Shown one piece after another: positions 27,475 to 36,237 of a DNA stretch of 64,000 bases. Under the pieces are notes generated by a model. The model saw only the letters and a program-made list of their open reading frames with translations. It was not told where the DNA came from and did no database searches. A program made the translations under genes and the position numbers. This DNA comes from an uncultured bacterium (GTDB lineage: Bacteria > Bacteroidota > Ignavibacteria > UBA10030 > BY39), in contig CALCJK010000017.1 of NCBI GenBank assembly GCA_937967455.1, positions 1 through 64,000 of the forward strand, read 5' to 3'. Numbering within the stretch: the stretch's first letter is position 1; every line of letters starts with the position of its first letter.

Positions 27475-27861
27475 TTATGATAACTTTGATTTTAGCTTTT
27501 TTTCGATATAAACAATTTCAAAAATAAGAAAAATTAAATAAAAAACAAAAAGTGCCAGAATGAATGGCAGGGTATTAAACTTTAAAACATTAATAAAAAT
27601 AAACAAACATGAAATTAGAATTACCAATCGAATGCCCATTGTTCCAATTAAAATTTTCATAAATTTAGTTATTGATTCATTTTTAGCATATTCAATTGAA
27701 ATATAGCCCATAACAACATTTAAAAATCCAAGAAAAAAACCAGCTAATATAGCTTTTGTTATTGAATTATCATTATAATACATAAGAAGAATTAGAGTTA
27801 AGCACAAACATACCAGCGAAATTATTAATAAATTTTTGAAAAAATATTTATCTAATTTCAT
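27475..27861 (-). CDS. AtpI-like small membrane protein
   Basis: 128-residue protein with about four hydrophobic segments in the position of AtpI/UncI, directly upstream of atpB. I chose the ATG at 27861 (MKLDKYFFKN) because a longer reading frame to 27945 would overlap the upstream AtpZ-like gene almost completely in its extension and gives an atypical polar leader. With this start the overlap is 14 bp. AtpI is thought to help assemble the c ring. Sequence similarity is weak, so the call rests mostly on position and topology. Confidence 0.65.
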   Translation of the reverse strand: MKLDKYFFKNLLIISLVCLCLTLILLMYYNDNSITKAILAGFFLGFLNVVMGYISIEYAKNESITKFMKILIGTMGIRLVILISCLFIFINVLKFNTLPFILALFVFYLIFLIFEIVYIEKKLKSKLS

Positions 27862-28114
27862 CTGAGTTATCTTCTTTTTTATTAGATTTTTTTGCAAGCG
27901 CATTAGTTTGTTTGAAAAAATGATAAAATCCAGCTGAGATACCAAAGAAAATACAAAGTAACATCAACCACGGATATGTACCGAATTTTTCATCAGCCCA
28001 TTTACCCAAGAGAAACATTATCACCACCATTGCAGCCATTTGGACACCAACAGCAAGATACGGCATAGCTTCGCGATAAGCCTTGACAAGCCCATTCAGA
28101 TCACCAAGTTTCAT
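27848..28114 (-). CDS. AtpZ/AtpI family (Fo gene cluster-2-like) protein
   Basis: 88-residue protein with two membrane helices (residues 18-36 and 49-67). The pattern WADEKFGTYPWLMLLCIFFG followed by HFFKQTN matches the AtpZ-like group of F0F1 accessory proteins, reported to aid magnesium transport or assembly. It is the first ATP-synthase-associated gene of the cluster, ten bases after bactofilin. Confidence 0.75.
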   Translation of the reverse strand: MKLGDLNGLVKAYREAMPYLAVGVQMAAMVVIMFLLGKWADEKFGTYPWLMLLCIFFGISAGFYHFFKQTNALAKKSNKKEDNSDEIR

Positions 28115-28124
28115 TCAAAATATC

Positions 28125-28502
28125 TCAACTCTGTTTTTGTTCAGCAGATTGAACAGAAGTTTTTGCGTTTGTCATTGAGCAATTTCCATCAAAAATTGCA
28201 CCCTCATCAATTACCAATCTAGCTGCTTTGATATCTCCTTGAACCACTGCTTTATTTTCAAATATTAATTTTTCCTGAGCATTAATACTTCCACGAACTT
28301 TTCCACCAATTGAAACATTTTTTGCAGAAACTGAACCTTCAACCTCACCAGATAATCCAACAGATATTGTTTCGCTGGCATAAAGTTCTCCAACAACTTT
28401 TCCATCAATTCGTATATTTCCCCGACTTCTCAATTTACCTTCTATTATTGTTCCAGGTCCTATTAAATTTAATTCATTCGATATTTCACTTTTTTGTGCC
28501 AA
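28125..28502 (-). CDS. Bactofilin
   Basis: Cytoskeletal polymer-forming protein of 125 residues. The central 90 residues are a regular beta-helix, with the opening IGPGTIIEGKLRSRGNIRI and evenly spaced Gly-Val-Gly motifs. Short disordered tails flank it. Bactofilins position cell-wall enzymes, and the next gene upstream, 12 bp away, is an M23 peptidase. That pairing is a known arrangement. Confidence 0.93.
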   Translation of the reverse strand: MAQKSEISNELNLIGPGTIIEGKLRSRGNIRIDGKVVGELYASETISVGLSGEVEGSVSAKNVSIGGKVRGSINAQEKLIFENKAVVQGDIKAARLVIDEGAIFDGNCSMTNAKTSVQSAEQKQS

Positions 28503-28514
28503 ATTTCATCTCCT

Positions 28515-29402
28515 TTAATTGTTTATATTTAATAAAAATTTTTCAGGATCTAATGGATTCCCGTCCTTCCAAACTTCAAAGTGTAAGTGAGGTCCAGTGC
28601 TTTCAGTGCCCGTATTACCCATAACAGCTATCGGATCACCTCTTTTAACAAATTCTCCTTCACTTTTTAATAAATGCTGATTATGTTTATATACTGTTCT
28701 ATAACCCGAACTATGTGCAATGATCATCGTGTATCCATAATTAAATGTCCAGTTAGCAAAGATAACAGTTCCAGGGGCAGGAGCATAAATCATTGTACCA
28801 ATCTTTCCGGATATGTCAATTCCAAGATGTCCATCCTGGGGATTAAAATTTCTTGTCACTATTCCAAATGCAGGTCTAGTTAAGGGTAATTCTACCTCTA
28901 TAATCGAAAAATAAGGTTGTCGTATTCTCTCATTATTTTTTCTGTTATCATTAGATTTGGAATCAAACGCTTCTATCTCGATATTGGTATCAATTTGTTT
29001 CTGCAAATCACTTGCTATTATGGCTTTAGACGATATTCTTGGTGTTAATGTATCAAGCTCATCTACTTTCTCACCTAACGCTTTTCGAAGTTGTATATTA
29101 TATTGCCTCAAGAGAATAATCTCGTTTATAAGTTTATTCAATTTTTCTTGGACTTGAACAATTTGTTTGTTGTATTTATTTTCGAGTTCTACATTTGCTA
29201 TTGGAAATAATTGGCCAACAGGTGTATATATTAAAATAAAAAATGTGATTGAAAATATTAACAAAAAAGCTATTAAAAAAATTAATATTAAACCAAGCTT
29301 CCCAAAAATATAACTTTTTGTACGATCAGATTCATCTCCAGGAACAATAATAACTGTAAATTTTTTCTTTTCTCTTTTACGTGAGTTTTTTTTATTTAAC
29401 AT
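28515..29402 (-). CDS. Membrane-anchored M23 (LytM) peptidase
   Basis: 295-residue peptidoglycan hydrolase or activator. A basic cytoplasmic tail (1-30) and one membrane helix (about 32-54) precede a coiled coil (about 75-120). The M23 domain occupies about 165-290. Zinc ligands are in DGHLGIDISG (His and Asp) and GPHLHFEVW (HxH), so it looks catalytically intact. The cytoplasmic tail could meet the bactofilin encoded next in the operon. Cleavage of peptide crosslinks in the wall is expected. Confidence 0.9.
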   Translation of the reverse strand: MLNKKNSRKREKKKFTVIIVPGDESDRTKSYIFGKLGLILIFLIAFLLIFSITFFILIYTPVGQLFPIANVELENKYNKQIVQVQEKLNKLINEIILLRQYNIQLRKALGEKVDELDTLTPRISSKAIIASDLQKQIDTNIEIEAFDSKSNDNRKNNERIRQPYFSIIEVELPLTRPAFGIVTRNFNPQDGHLGIDISGKIGTMIYAPAPGTVIFANWTFNYGYTMIIAHSSGYRTVYKHNQHLLKSEGEFVKRGDPIAVMGNTGTESTGPHLHFEVWKDGNPLDPEKFLLNINN

Positions 29403-29475
29403 TTAAAATCATTAGGTAATGCTTAAATTTGTGGAAAATATAAGGAAATTTAAAACTATTTACAAAATAATGGAT

Positions 29476-30912
29476 TTATGAATTAGCTATTTTCAACCAG
29501 AAGCTAAAAGTACTTCCTTTGTTAACTTCACTCTCAACTTTTACATTACTTCCATGGGCTTCAACAATGTGTTTTACAATAGCTAATCCTAATCCAGTGC
29601 CTCCAACTTTACGGGAACGATCTTCATCGACCCTATAAAATCTTTCAAAAATACGATCAAGATGTTGTGGTGGAATTCCACAACCTGTATCCTTAACAAA
29701 AATATATGCTTTAAAATCTTTAATTTCTGTATAAACAATTATCTGGCCGCCTTCGGGTGTGTATTTCAATGCGTTTGATAATAAATTTACAATTACCTGT
29801 TTCAATCTTTCAGTATCACCAATAACTAATATCTCGTTATCTCCAGGAATAAATTTTATCTCAACTCCACTTTTCAAAGCTTCTTCTTTAAATTCATCAA
29901 CTATATTTAAAAGGAAGTTATTTAAATAAAAAGTTTTAAAGTCCATTTTCATTTCACCAGATTCAATTCTGGATATATCTATTAAATCGCTTAATAAGCG
30001 ATCCAATCTCTGAGTATTATTAAGGGCTTTTTCTAAAAATACACGATTAACAGATTTGTCATCTACAGCACCATTTAATAAAGTTTCTAAAGCAGTTTGA
30101 AGTGCAAAAATTGGTGTTTTCAATTCATGTGATACATTTCCTAAAAATTGTTTTCTTATTAATTCAAGTTTCTCTAACCTAACGATGTCATGATTGAGTT
30201 TTTCGATCATACCATTTAATGATTCGGCTAATTTACCTATTTCATTTTTTGATTGGATATCTATTCTGTAGTGTAGATTACCATTTTTAATTTTTTCAAC
30301 TACATTTACAATATGGGTAATTGGATTAGTAAATTTCTTGGCAGCTATGACTGTAATTATTATCATAAACAAGATTAGACTGATACTAAAATATATAATC
30401 CTTGATTGAAGCCATACAACTTTTTCTTGAAAAATATCTTTTGGTATACTTACTCTAATGAATGAAGCTCCTACAAATTTACTATTTTGATTAATATTTA
30501 ATACAATTTTTTTCACAAAATAAAGCATATTGCAATTAAGTGTTTTACTATATCTTTCTACTATAGCTGAATCGTATAATATTGCTTTCTGTATTTCAGG
30601 GCGATTTAAATGGTTATCCATTTTTACTAACTCATTTTCCTGAAAACCTGATTCAAAAATTACTTTCCCGTCATCTTTAATAAGTGTAGTCCTAACATTT
30701 GAAATTGAAGAATACTTTCTAAGACTTTCATAATCCAAATCATTTACAGTTGATAGAATAAATTCTATCCCATTTGCCTTCAATTTCATTTCCTGAATTA
30801 TACTCTGTTTAAAAAAATTTTCAGAGAAGCGATATATAAAGATAATACCACTTAAGGTTATAACTAATCCTAAAGAAAAAATAATAATGGAGAGTTTAAT
30901 CCAGAGCTTCAT
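29476..30912 (-). CDS. Sensor histidine kinase (PhoR-like)
   Basis: 478-residue inner-membrane kinase. Membrane helices at about 5-27 and 170-190 enclose a periplasmic sensor of about 140 residues. HAMP (190-243) is followed by HisKA with the phosphorylated His in NVSHELKTPIFAL (about 265). The ATPase domain has N box NLLSNALKYTPEGG, G1 DTGCGIP and G2 GGTGLGLAIV. The start codon overlaps the stop of the upstream response regulator by one base, so they are a cognate pair. The lack of a PAS domain leaves the phosphate-sensing label tentative. Confidence 0.93.
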   Translation of the reverse strand: MKLWIKLSIIIFSLGLVITLSGIIFIYRFSENFFKQSIIQEMKLKANGIEFILSTVNDLDYESLRKYSSISNVRTTLIKDDGKVIFESGFQENELVKMDNHLNRPEIQKAILYDSAIVERYSKTLNCNMLYFVKKIVLNINQNSKFVGASFIRVSIPKDIFQEKVVWLQSRIIYFSISLILFMIIITVIAAKKFTNPITHIVNVVEKIKNGNLHYRIDIQSKNEIGKLAESLNGMIEKLNHDIVRLEKLELIRKQFLGNVSHELKTPIFALQTALETLLNGAVDDKSVNRVFLEKALNNTQRLDRLLSDLIDISRIESGEMKMDFKTFYLNNFLLNIVDEFKEEALKSGVEIKFIPGDNEILVIGDTERLKQVIVNLLSNALKYTPEGGQIIVYTEIKDFKAYIFVKDTGCGIPPQHLDRIFERFYRVDEDRSRKVGGTGLGLAIVKHIVEAHGSNVKVESEVNKGSTFSFWLKIANS

Positions 30913-31595
30913 TACACTTCTTTTAATCTATAACCAACACTTTTAATGGTTTCTATATAATCAGCATATTTCCCAAGTTTTTCTCTAATTTTTCTTATGT
31001 GAACATCTACGGTTCTATCAACTACATAAACATCATTTCCCCAAACTGCATTGAGTAAAGTCTCGCGATTAATTACCTTTCCTTGATTCATTGCGAGGTA
31101 TAACAAAATTTTAAATTCTTTATTAGGGAAATAAACCTCTTCATCTTCGATTTTTACTTTATAAGAATCAGGAATAATTTCAATTTTACCCACTGTTATC
31201 TTTTGAGTTTTTGTATCAGTATGAATTTCTTTTTTTCTAAAAACTGTATTTATACGAGCAAATAATTTAGGTATACTGATGGGCTTGACTATATAATCAT
31301 CCGCACCTAGTTCTAAACCAAGTACTTCATCTATTTCACTACCTTTGGCGGTAAGAAAAATTACAGGTATCTCGGAAGTAGATTTATTCTTTTTCAAACT
31401 TTTTAAAACCTCCCATCCATTAATATTTGGTATCATTATATCAAGTAATATTAAATCTGGTTTAGAATTGGCTAATTCAATTGCCTCGCTGCCAGTATAT
31501 GCCACGAGTGTTTTATATCCTTCTTTTTTTAGGTTGTATTCTAATAACTCTACAATATCTTGTTCATCATCTACGATTAGTATAGTTTTTTTCAT
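30912..31595 (-). CDS. OmpR/PhoB-family response regulator
   Basis: 227-residue regulator with a receiver (DD at 9-10, phosphoacceptor Asp52, Lys in VKPISI) and a winged-helix DNA-binding domain ending VDVHIRKIREKLG and IETIKSVGYRLKE. I chose the ATG at 31595 (MKKTILIVDDE) because GGTGGG lies seven bases upstream. An in-frame ATG at 31610 would add five residues. It is followed by its kinase and preceded by ruvA with a short gap. Confidence 0.93.
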   Translation of the reverse strand: MKKTILIVDDEQDIVELLEYNLKKEGYKTLVAYTGSEAIELANSKPDLILLDIMIPNINGWEVLKSLKKNKSTSEIPVIFLTAKGSEIDEVLGLELGADDYIVKPISIPKLFARINTVFRKKEIHTDTKTQKITVGKIEIIPDSYKVKIEDEEVYFPNKEFKILLYLAMNQGKVINRETLLNAVWGNDVYVVDRTVDVHIRKIREKLGKYADYIETIKSVGYRLKEV

Positions 31596-31619
31596 ATTCA
31601 ATCCCACCATTTTAAAATT

Positions 31620-32219
31620 TTACTTTAATGTATGTCTTAATGATAATCTTATTAATTCTTCCAGATTTAGCTTATCCGAGTTTGTTTCTTTTAGAACTGC
31701 TTTAACTGCGTTTTCAGCATTTAATCTATTATAACCAAGTGAAACTAAAGCATTAACCGCATCAATTAGAAGCTTAGATCCTTGAGAAGATATTATCATC
31801 GAAATTTCAACATCATTTTTACCAAGTTTATCTTTAAGCTCAAGTACGATTCTCTCTGCTGTTTTTTTACCTATTCCTTGCAATGATGTGAGTGCTTGAA
31901 TATCAGCATTCAGGATAGCGTTTTTTAATTCAATTGGAGTCATTCCAGAGAGCATACCCTGCGCAATTTTAGGTCCAATACCTGAAACAGAAATTAACAG
32001 ACGAAACATTTCCCTCTCAGCTTCATCCGCGAAACCATATAATTGAAGGACATCCTCTCTAACATGAAGATAAGTGTATATCTTTAAATCACCGTTTGTT
32101 GAAGAAAATTTTTCATAACTTGTAAGTGAAATATTTAAACTATACCCCACACCATTTACATCAATTATTATTTCTGTTGGTGATTTATGAACTATTTTAC
32201 CTATCAAGTAGGAGATCAT
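31620..32219 (-). CDS. ruvA: Holliday junction DNA helicase subunit RuvA
   Basis: 199-residue tetrameric junction-binding protein. The N-terminal OB fold begins MISYLIGKIVHKSPTEIIID. Two helix-hairpin-helix motifs follow (LLISVSGIGPKIAQGML and LTSLQGIGKKTAERIV). Domain III, which binds RuvB, closes the protein. ruvB is not in the window. Its start overlaps the stop of ruvC by four bases. Confidence 0.97.
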   Translation of the reverse strand: MISYLIGKIVHKSPTEIIIDVNGVGYSLNISLTSYEKFSSTNGDLKIYTYLHVREDVLQLYGFADEAEREMFRLLISVSGIGPKIAQGMLSGMTPIELKNAILNADIQALTSLQGIGKKTAERIVLELKDKLGKNDVEISMIISSQGSKLLIDAVNALVSLGYNRLNAENAVKAVLKETNSDKLNLEELIRLSLRHTLK

Positions 32220-32815
32220 TGGATTTTACAATTTGATTTTTTTATAAAATCTTTCCAGTCTTTATACCGGTTTGTACTTCTAATACTTTTTTTAAAATCT
32301 TTATTCATAGGTAAATTTTTAAACATAAAATTTTTGTATGAATGGCACAAAGCTACTGCGAGAGCATCTGTAGTATCGTAATATTTTGGTAGACTTTTTA
32401 GTGAGAGGATGGTTTTAACCATTTTCATTACCTGTAATTTTGATGCAGCACCATTACCAGTAACAGCTTTCTTTACCTCTCTGGGGGAATACTCGCTCAT
32501 GGGAACAGAATTTAAGAAACCAGCTAGCATCACAGCACCTCGGGCATGTCCAAGCTTTAATGCTGATTGTGCATTCTTTCCATAAAATGCAGTTTCAATA
32601 GCAATTTCATCCGGATGATATTTTTGTATTAACTTATCCAGGGTTTGGAAAATCAAACCCAATCGATCAGATAGTTTTGTGCTACTTTTACAAATTATTG
32701 CGTCGCTTTTTAAAATTTTGATTTTACCTTTTTTAATTTGTATAATACCATAACCTGTTATAAGTGTACCTGGATCAATACCCATTAAAATAATTTCGTT
32801 GTTGTTCAATTTCAT
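32216..32815 (-). CDS. ruvC: Holliday junction endonuclease RuvC
   Basis: 199-residue resolvase of the RNase H fold. The first catalytic Asp is in MGIDPGTLITGYGII, and Glu in IAIETAFYGKNAQSALKLGH follows. The region YYDTTDALAVALCH carries the last acidic residues. The C-terminus is about 25 residues longer than typical, with a Lys-rich tail. It overlaps both yebC and ruvA by four bases, the common yebC-ruvC-ruvA order. Confidence 0.97.
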   Translation of the reverse strand: MKLNNNEIILMGIDPGTLITGYGIIQIKKGKIKILKSDAIICKSSTKLSDRLGLIFQTLDKLIQKYHPDEIAIETAFYGKNAQSALKLGHARGAVMLAGFLNSVPMSEYSPREVKKAVTGNGAASKLQVMKMVKTILSLKSLPKYYDTTDALAVALCHSYKNFMFKNLPMNKDFKKSIRSTNRYKDWKDFIKKSNCKIQ

Positions 32816-33561
32816 CCCTGGAAGTTAGCCATAATTTTTTCATCAATATCGAAATTTGGATAAACATTCTGTACATCATCATGTTCTTCTAGAGCCTCAA
32901 TTAGTTTTAACACCTGTTCAGCTTCTTTGCCTTCGACTTTTACAAGATTCTCTGGAACAAGTTGTAATTCTGCTGACTCTATTTTAATATTGTTCGCTTC
33001 TAATGCTTTCTTAACATTTTCAAATGACTCTGGAGGAGTTTTTATTTCGAAAATATCATCTTCCAATTTCATATCTTCTGCTCCTGCTTCAAGGATAATT
33101 GCAAGTATATCATCTTCAGAATAATTACCTTTTGAAATTTGAATAATACCTTTTTTATGAAAGCTCCAAGCCACAGAACCAGTTGTAGCTAACTTTCCAC
33201 CATTTCTTTCAAGTAAATGTCTTAATTCTGAAACTGTTCTATTCTTATTATCAGTAACTGATTCAATGATGAGCGCAACGCCACCGGGAGCATAGGCTTC
33301 ATATGTAACTTCTTCATAATTTACGCCAGGTAATTCACCCGTGCCTTTCATAATTGCTCTTTTAATATTATCCGCAGGCATATTATTAGCTTTAGCTTTT
33401 TCAATAGCTAGTCTGAGGCGTGGATTACCTTCTGGATCACCACCGCCCATTTTTGCTGCAACAGTTATTTCTTTAATTATTTGTGTAAAAATCTTTCCTC
33501 TTTTTGCATCAGCTGCAGCTTTTTTACGCTTAATAGTTGCCCACTTCGAATGTCCTGACAT
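32812..33561 (-). CDS. yebC: YebC/PmpR family regulatory protein
   Basis: 249-residue protein with the signature MSGHSKWATIKRKKAAADAK and the three-domain YebC organisation (GGDPEGNPRLR, NMPADNIKRAI, YEAYAPGGVALIIE). YebC proteins were called transcription regulators, and more recent work links relatives to translation of difficult peptides. It is translated from an ATG four bases into ruvC overlap and sits 22 bp downstream of recJ. Confidence 0.96.
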   Translation of the reverse strand: MSGHSKWATIKRKKAAADAKRGKIFTQIIKEITVAAKMGGGDPEGNPRLRLAIEKAKANNMPADNIKRAIMKGTGELPGVNYEEVTYEAYAPGGVALIIESVTDNKNRTVSELRHLLERNGGKLATTGSVAWSFHKKGIIQISKGNYSEDDILAIILEAGAEDMKLEDDIFEIKTPPESFENVKKALEANNIKIESAELQLVPENLVKVEGKEAEQVLKLIEALEEHDDVQNVYPNFDIDEKIMANFQG

Positions 33562-33583
33562 AATTTTTTCCTTTTTTGATTTT

Positions 33584-35308
33584 TTAACGTAAATCTTTTA
33601 CTTTAAGTTGTGGAAACATTTCACCTGCAGGTGCACTTCCCTGCCAGTTTGTTTCGTTAATTGAAAACACAATATCTAAACCTTCTTGGGTTAAAACTGC
33701 ATTTTCAACTTTTTCTTTGAGATGACCTAAATTAAAACCAATAGCGTCAAACGTAATGTTGTTTTGTCTTACCTTAAATCTAAGATGGGAATCACCCACA
33801 ATTTTGGGAGGAGAAATAACCTTCACCTCTTTAACAAGAAAAACTGGACGAAGATTTTCTGGACCAAAAGGAGCAAATTCTTTGAGGATTTTCTGAAACC
33901 TTGGTGTAATTTCTGAAAGTTCTATTTCACTATCGATTTTTATTTCGGGTTTTAGCAATTCATCCTTCATTAACTCTTTAACTGCATTATTAAATGCTTC
34001 TTTAAATTCTTCAAGTTTATCTATTTCTACAGATACACCAGCAGCATACTTATGGCCACCAAATTGTAACAATTTATCTTCAACTTTTTTTAAAGCTTTA
34101 TAAATATCAAAGCCAGCTATACTTCGAGCTGAACCTTTGATAACCCCATCCACAGTTGTCATCATCACAGTAGGTAAATAATACTTTTCGACGAGTCGAG
34201 ATGCTACAATTCCAATCACTCCAGGATGCCAGTTTTCTTGATGCAATACTATTGATAAATTATTCTCAAGGTCCAGATAATTTTCTACAAGTTCCTGTGC
34301 ATGTAGAAATGTTTCTTCATCAATTTTCCTTCTGGCTTTATTTTCTTCTTCTAAAATACTTGCTAATTGATCTGCTTCAGTTTGATTTGAACTTATCAAT
34401 AGTTGAACTGCACGTTGAGCATCTCCCAGCCTTCCAACTGCATTAATTCTCGGAGCAAGGATAAAAACAATTTGACTCGAATTTAATATTTCATTTTTTA
34501 ATCCGGAACTATTAATTAAAGCTTTTATACCTGGTCTGGGATTTTCATTAATCATCTTTAGACCTAATTTCACAATTGTTCTATTTTCATCAACTAAAGG
34601 TACAATATCTGCAGTGGTTGCTAATGTCACAAAATCAAGAAACTGATATGCAATATCTACTTTATTTAACTTACTGGAAATTGCTTGAATTAGCTTAAAT
34701 CCCACGCCACTTCCACTTAGATATTTAAATGGATATTTACAACCTGGTAACAATGGATCAAGTACAGCAACAGCATCTGGAACATCAGAAGTTGGTTCAT
34801 GATGATCTGCAATGATTACATTAATACCAAACTTTTTTGCATATTCAACTTCATCTATTGCAGTGATACCGCAATCAATTGCAATTAACAGTTTTACGCC
34901 TTGATCTTTTGCAAGATTGATACCATATTCAGAAATTCCATACCCTTCTTTAATCCTATCTGGCACATGATAACATACATCAGCATCAAAATGTTTTAAA
35001 AACAGATACAGCATTGCAATTCCATTAGTACCATCTACATCGTAATCGCCATAGATTAAAATTTTTTCTTTATTTTTAATAGCACTTATAATTCTGTCTA
35101 CTGCTTTTTCCATATCATTCATAATGAACGGATCATTAAGATAGCTTATATTAGGTTTGAAATAAATTTTAGCTTTTTCATATGTATCCACACCCCTATT
35201 TATTAAAATTCTAGCTATTGTATGTGGTACATTGATTTCTTTAGCTAGTCGTTCAACTTTTTCATAATTTGGGGGATTTACAATTGTCCATCTATTCTCT
35301 TTTACCAT
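33584..35308 (-). CDS. recJ: Single-strand DNA 5'-3' exonuclease RecJ
   Basis: 574-residue DHH-family nuclease for mismatch repair and RecF recombination. The metal motifs are IYGDYDVDGTNG (about 82) and IADHHEP (about 160), with SGSGVGFKLI nearby. The DHHA1 domain shows HPGVIGIVASRL and GGHKYAAGVS. The C-terminal OB-like domain (about 455-570) is present. It begins about 40 bp downstream of the RNase P RNA and leads the yebC-ruvC-ruvA group. Confidence 0.95.
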   Translation of the reverse strand: MVKENRWTIVNPPNYEKVERLAKEINVPHTIARILINRGVDTYEKAKIYFKPNISYLNDPFIMNDMEKAVDRIISAIKNKEKILIYGDYDVDGTNGIAMLYLFLKHFDADVCYHVPDRIKEGYGISEYGINLAKDQGVKLLIAIDCGITAIDEVEYAKKFGINVIIADHHEPTSDVPDAVAVLDPLLPGCKYPFKYLSGSGVGFKLIQAISSKLNKVDIAYQFLDFVTLATTADIVPLVDENRTIVKLGLKMINENPRPGIKALINSSGLKNEILNSSQIVFILAPRINAVGRLGDAQRAVQLLISSNQTEADQLASILEEENKARRKIDEETFLHAQELVENYLDLENNLSIVLHQENWHPGVIGIVASRLVEKYYLPTVMMTTVDGVIKGSARSIAGFDIYKALKKVEDKLLQFGGHKYAAGVSVEIDKLEEFKEAFNNAVKELMKDELLKPEIKIDSEIELSEITPRFQKILKEFAPFGPENLRPVFLVKEVKVISPPKIVGDSHLRFKVRQNNITFDAIGFNLGHLKEKVENAVLTQEGLDIVFSINETNWQGSAPAGEMFPQLKVKDLR

Positions 35309-35345
35309 ATTGTTATTTATTTTTAGTTATTTCGGTAATAACTGA

Positions 35346-35790
35346 GGATGGCTTCAAGTAAATCTATAAGCCGAATTCTGTATCCCTGACGGGATTGCAA
35401 TCATTTCTCTAATGCGACCCACCCGAGACTATTTTCCACAATAAGTGGAAATTGGTGCGGACCACACCGTTCGTCTCTTATTTGGTCTTGCTCCGGATAG
35501 GGTTTGCCGTGTCCTGAAGCAGGTCTAAACCTGATTCAAGATCTCAAAAAGAGACCTCCGTTATTACTAACGGAGCGGTGAGCTCTTACCTTCTCTCAAA
35601 AGAGAGACCCTTACGGGACGCCTTTTCACCCTTATCCGCCAGAGGCGGACGGTATATTTTCTGTGGCACTTTCCGTTATTATAAGTTTTCACTTATAATA
35701 CCCTTGCTTTCGCAAGGTATCCTGTCCTGTGGAGTTCGGACTTTCCTCCCCGCTTAAAGCGGGGCGATTGCACGATTTACCTGGCCATCC
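35346..35790 (-). ncRNA. rnpB: RNase P RNA, bacterial class A
   Basis: Catalytic RNA that trims tRNA 5' leaders, about 445 nt. On the minus strand the conserved core is clear: GAGGAAAGTCCGAACTCC, AGTGCCACAGAAAA, AAGGGTGAAAAGGCG, AGCAAGACCAAATA and ACAGAATTCGGCTTATAG in the right order. Helix P1 joins GGATGGC and CAGGTAAATC at the 5' end with GATTTACTTG and GCCATCC at the 3' end. GAAA-capped hairpins (for example CCTTGC-GAAA-GCAAGG) are visible inside. A small GTTATT/AATAAC hairpin follows the 3' end without a clear T tract. The 5' end lies about 28 bp beyond the rnhA stop, so its promoter probably overlaps rnhA. Confidence 0.96.
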
Positions 35791-35817
35791 AGCACAGTTT
35801 TACCGAATGGATTTATG

Positions 35818-36237
35818 TTAATTAAACTTTATTTTAGACCGGTTGTCGATACCGGTATTTGCCAGTCGATCAGCTTCCTGGTTTTCTTCTCGACTTATAT
35901 GCTTTATCTTAAACTGAAAATTCACTTCATTCAACAATTTTCTCACATTCTCAAAAAGCAGTTTTAAACGAGCATTCCTTACTTTATATTTACCTTGAAT
36001 TTGCCGGACTAGAAGTTCACTGTCAGAATATACAGTTAAGCTATCTAAATTTAATTCTTTTACTCTTTTTAAGCAAGTAATTAACGCAGTATATTCTGCG
36101 ATATTGTTAGTTGCTTTGCCTATATAACCCGAAATAGTATCTATAATGTTCCTGTTTTCATCTTTAATAATTATACCAATTCCACTCTCTCCTGGATTTC
36201 CCCGAGAAGCACCATCAATATAAGCCACTAAATTCAT
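35818..36237 (-). CDS. rnhA: RNase HI-type ribonuclease
   Basis: 139-residue RNase H fold enzyme that cleaves RNA in RNA-DNA hybrids. The four acidic residues are all present: Asp8 (AYIDGASRGNPG), Glu48 (NNIAEYTAL), Asp72 (VYSDSELLV) and Asp123 (EENQEADRLAN). It lacks the basic handle region of E. coli RNase HI and resembles the short YpdQ/plant-type group. The start overlaps the stop of the zinc-ribbon gene by four bases. It directly precedes rnpB. Confidence 0.9.
   Translation of the reverse strand: MNLVAYIDGASRGNPGESGIGIIIKDENRNIIDTISGYIGKATNNIAEYTALITCLKRVKELNLDSLTVYSDSELLVRQIQGKYKVRNARLKLLFENVRKLLNEVNFQFKIKHISREENQEADRLANTGIDNRSKIKFN

Noticed and set aside
27862-27945. Longer N-terminus of the AtpI-like protein
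   Set aside because: It lies inside the AtpZ-like gene. The ATG at 27861 gives the expected length and a short overlap.
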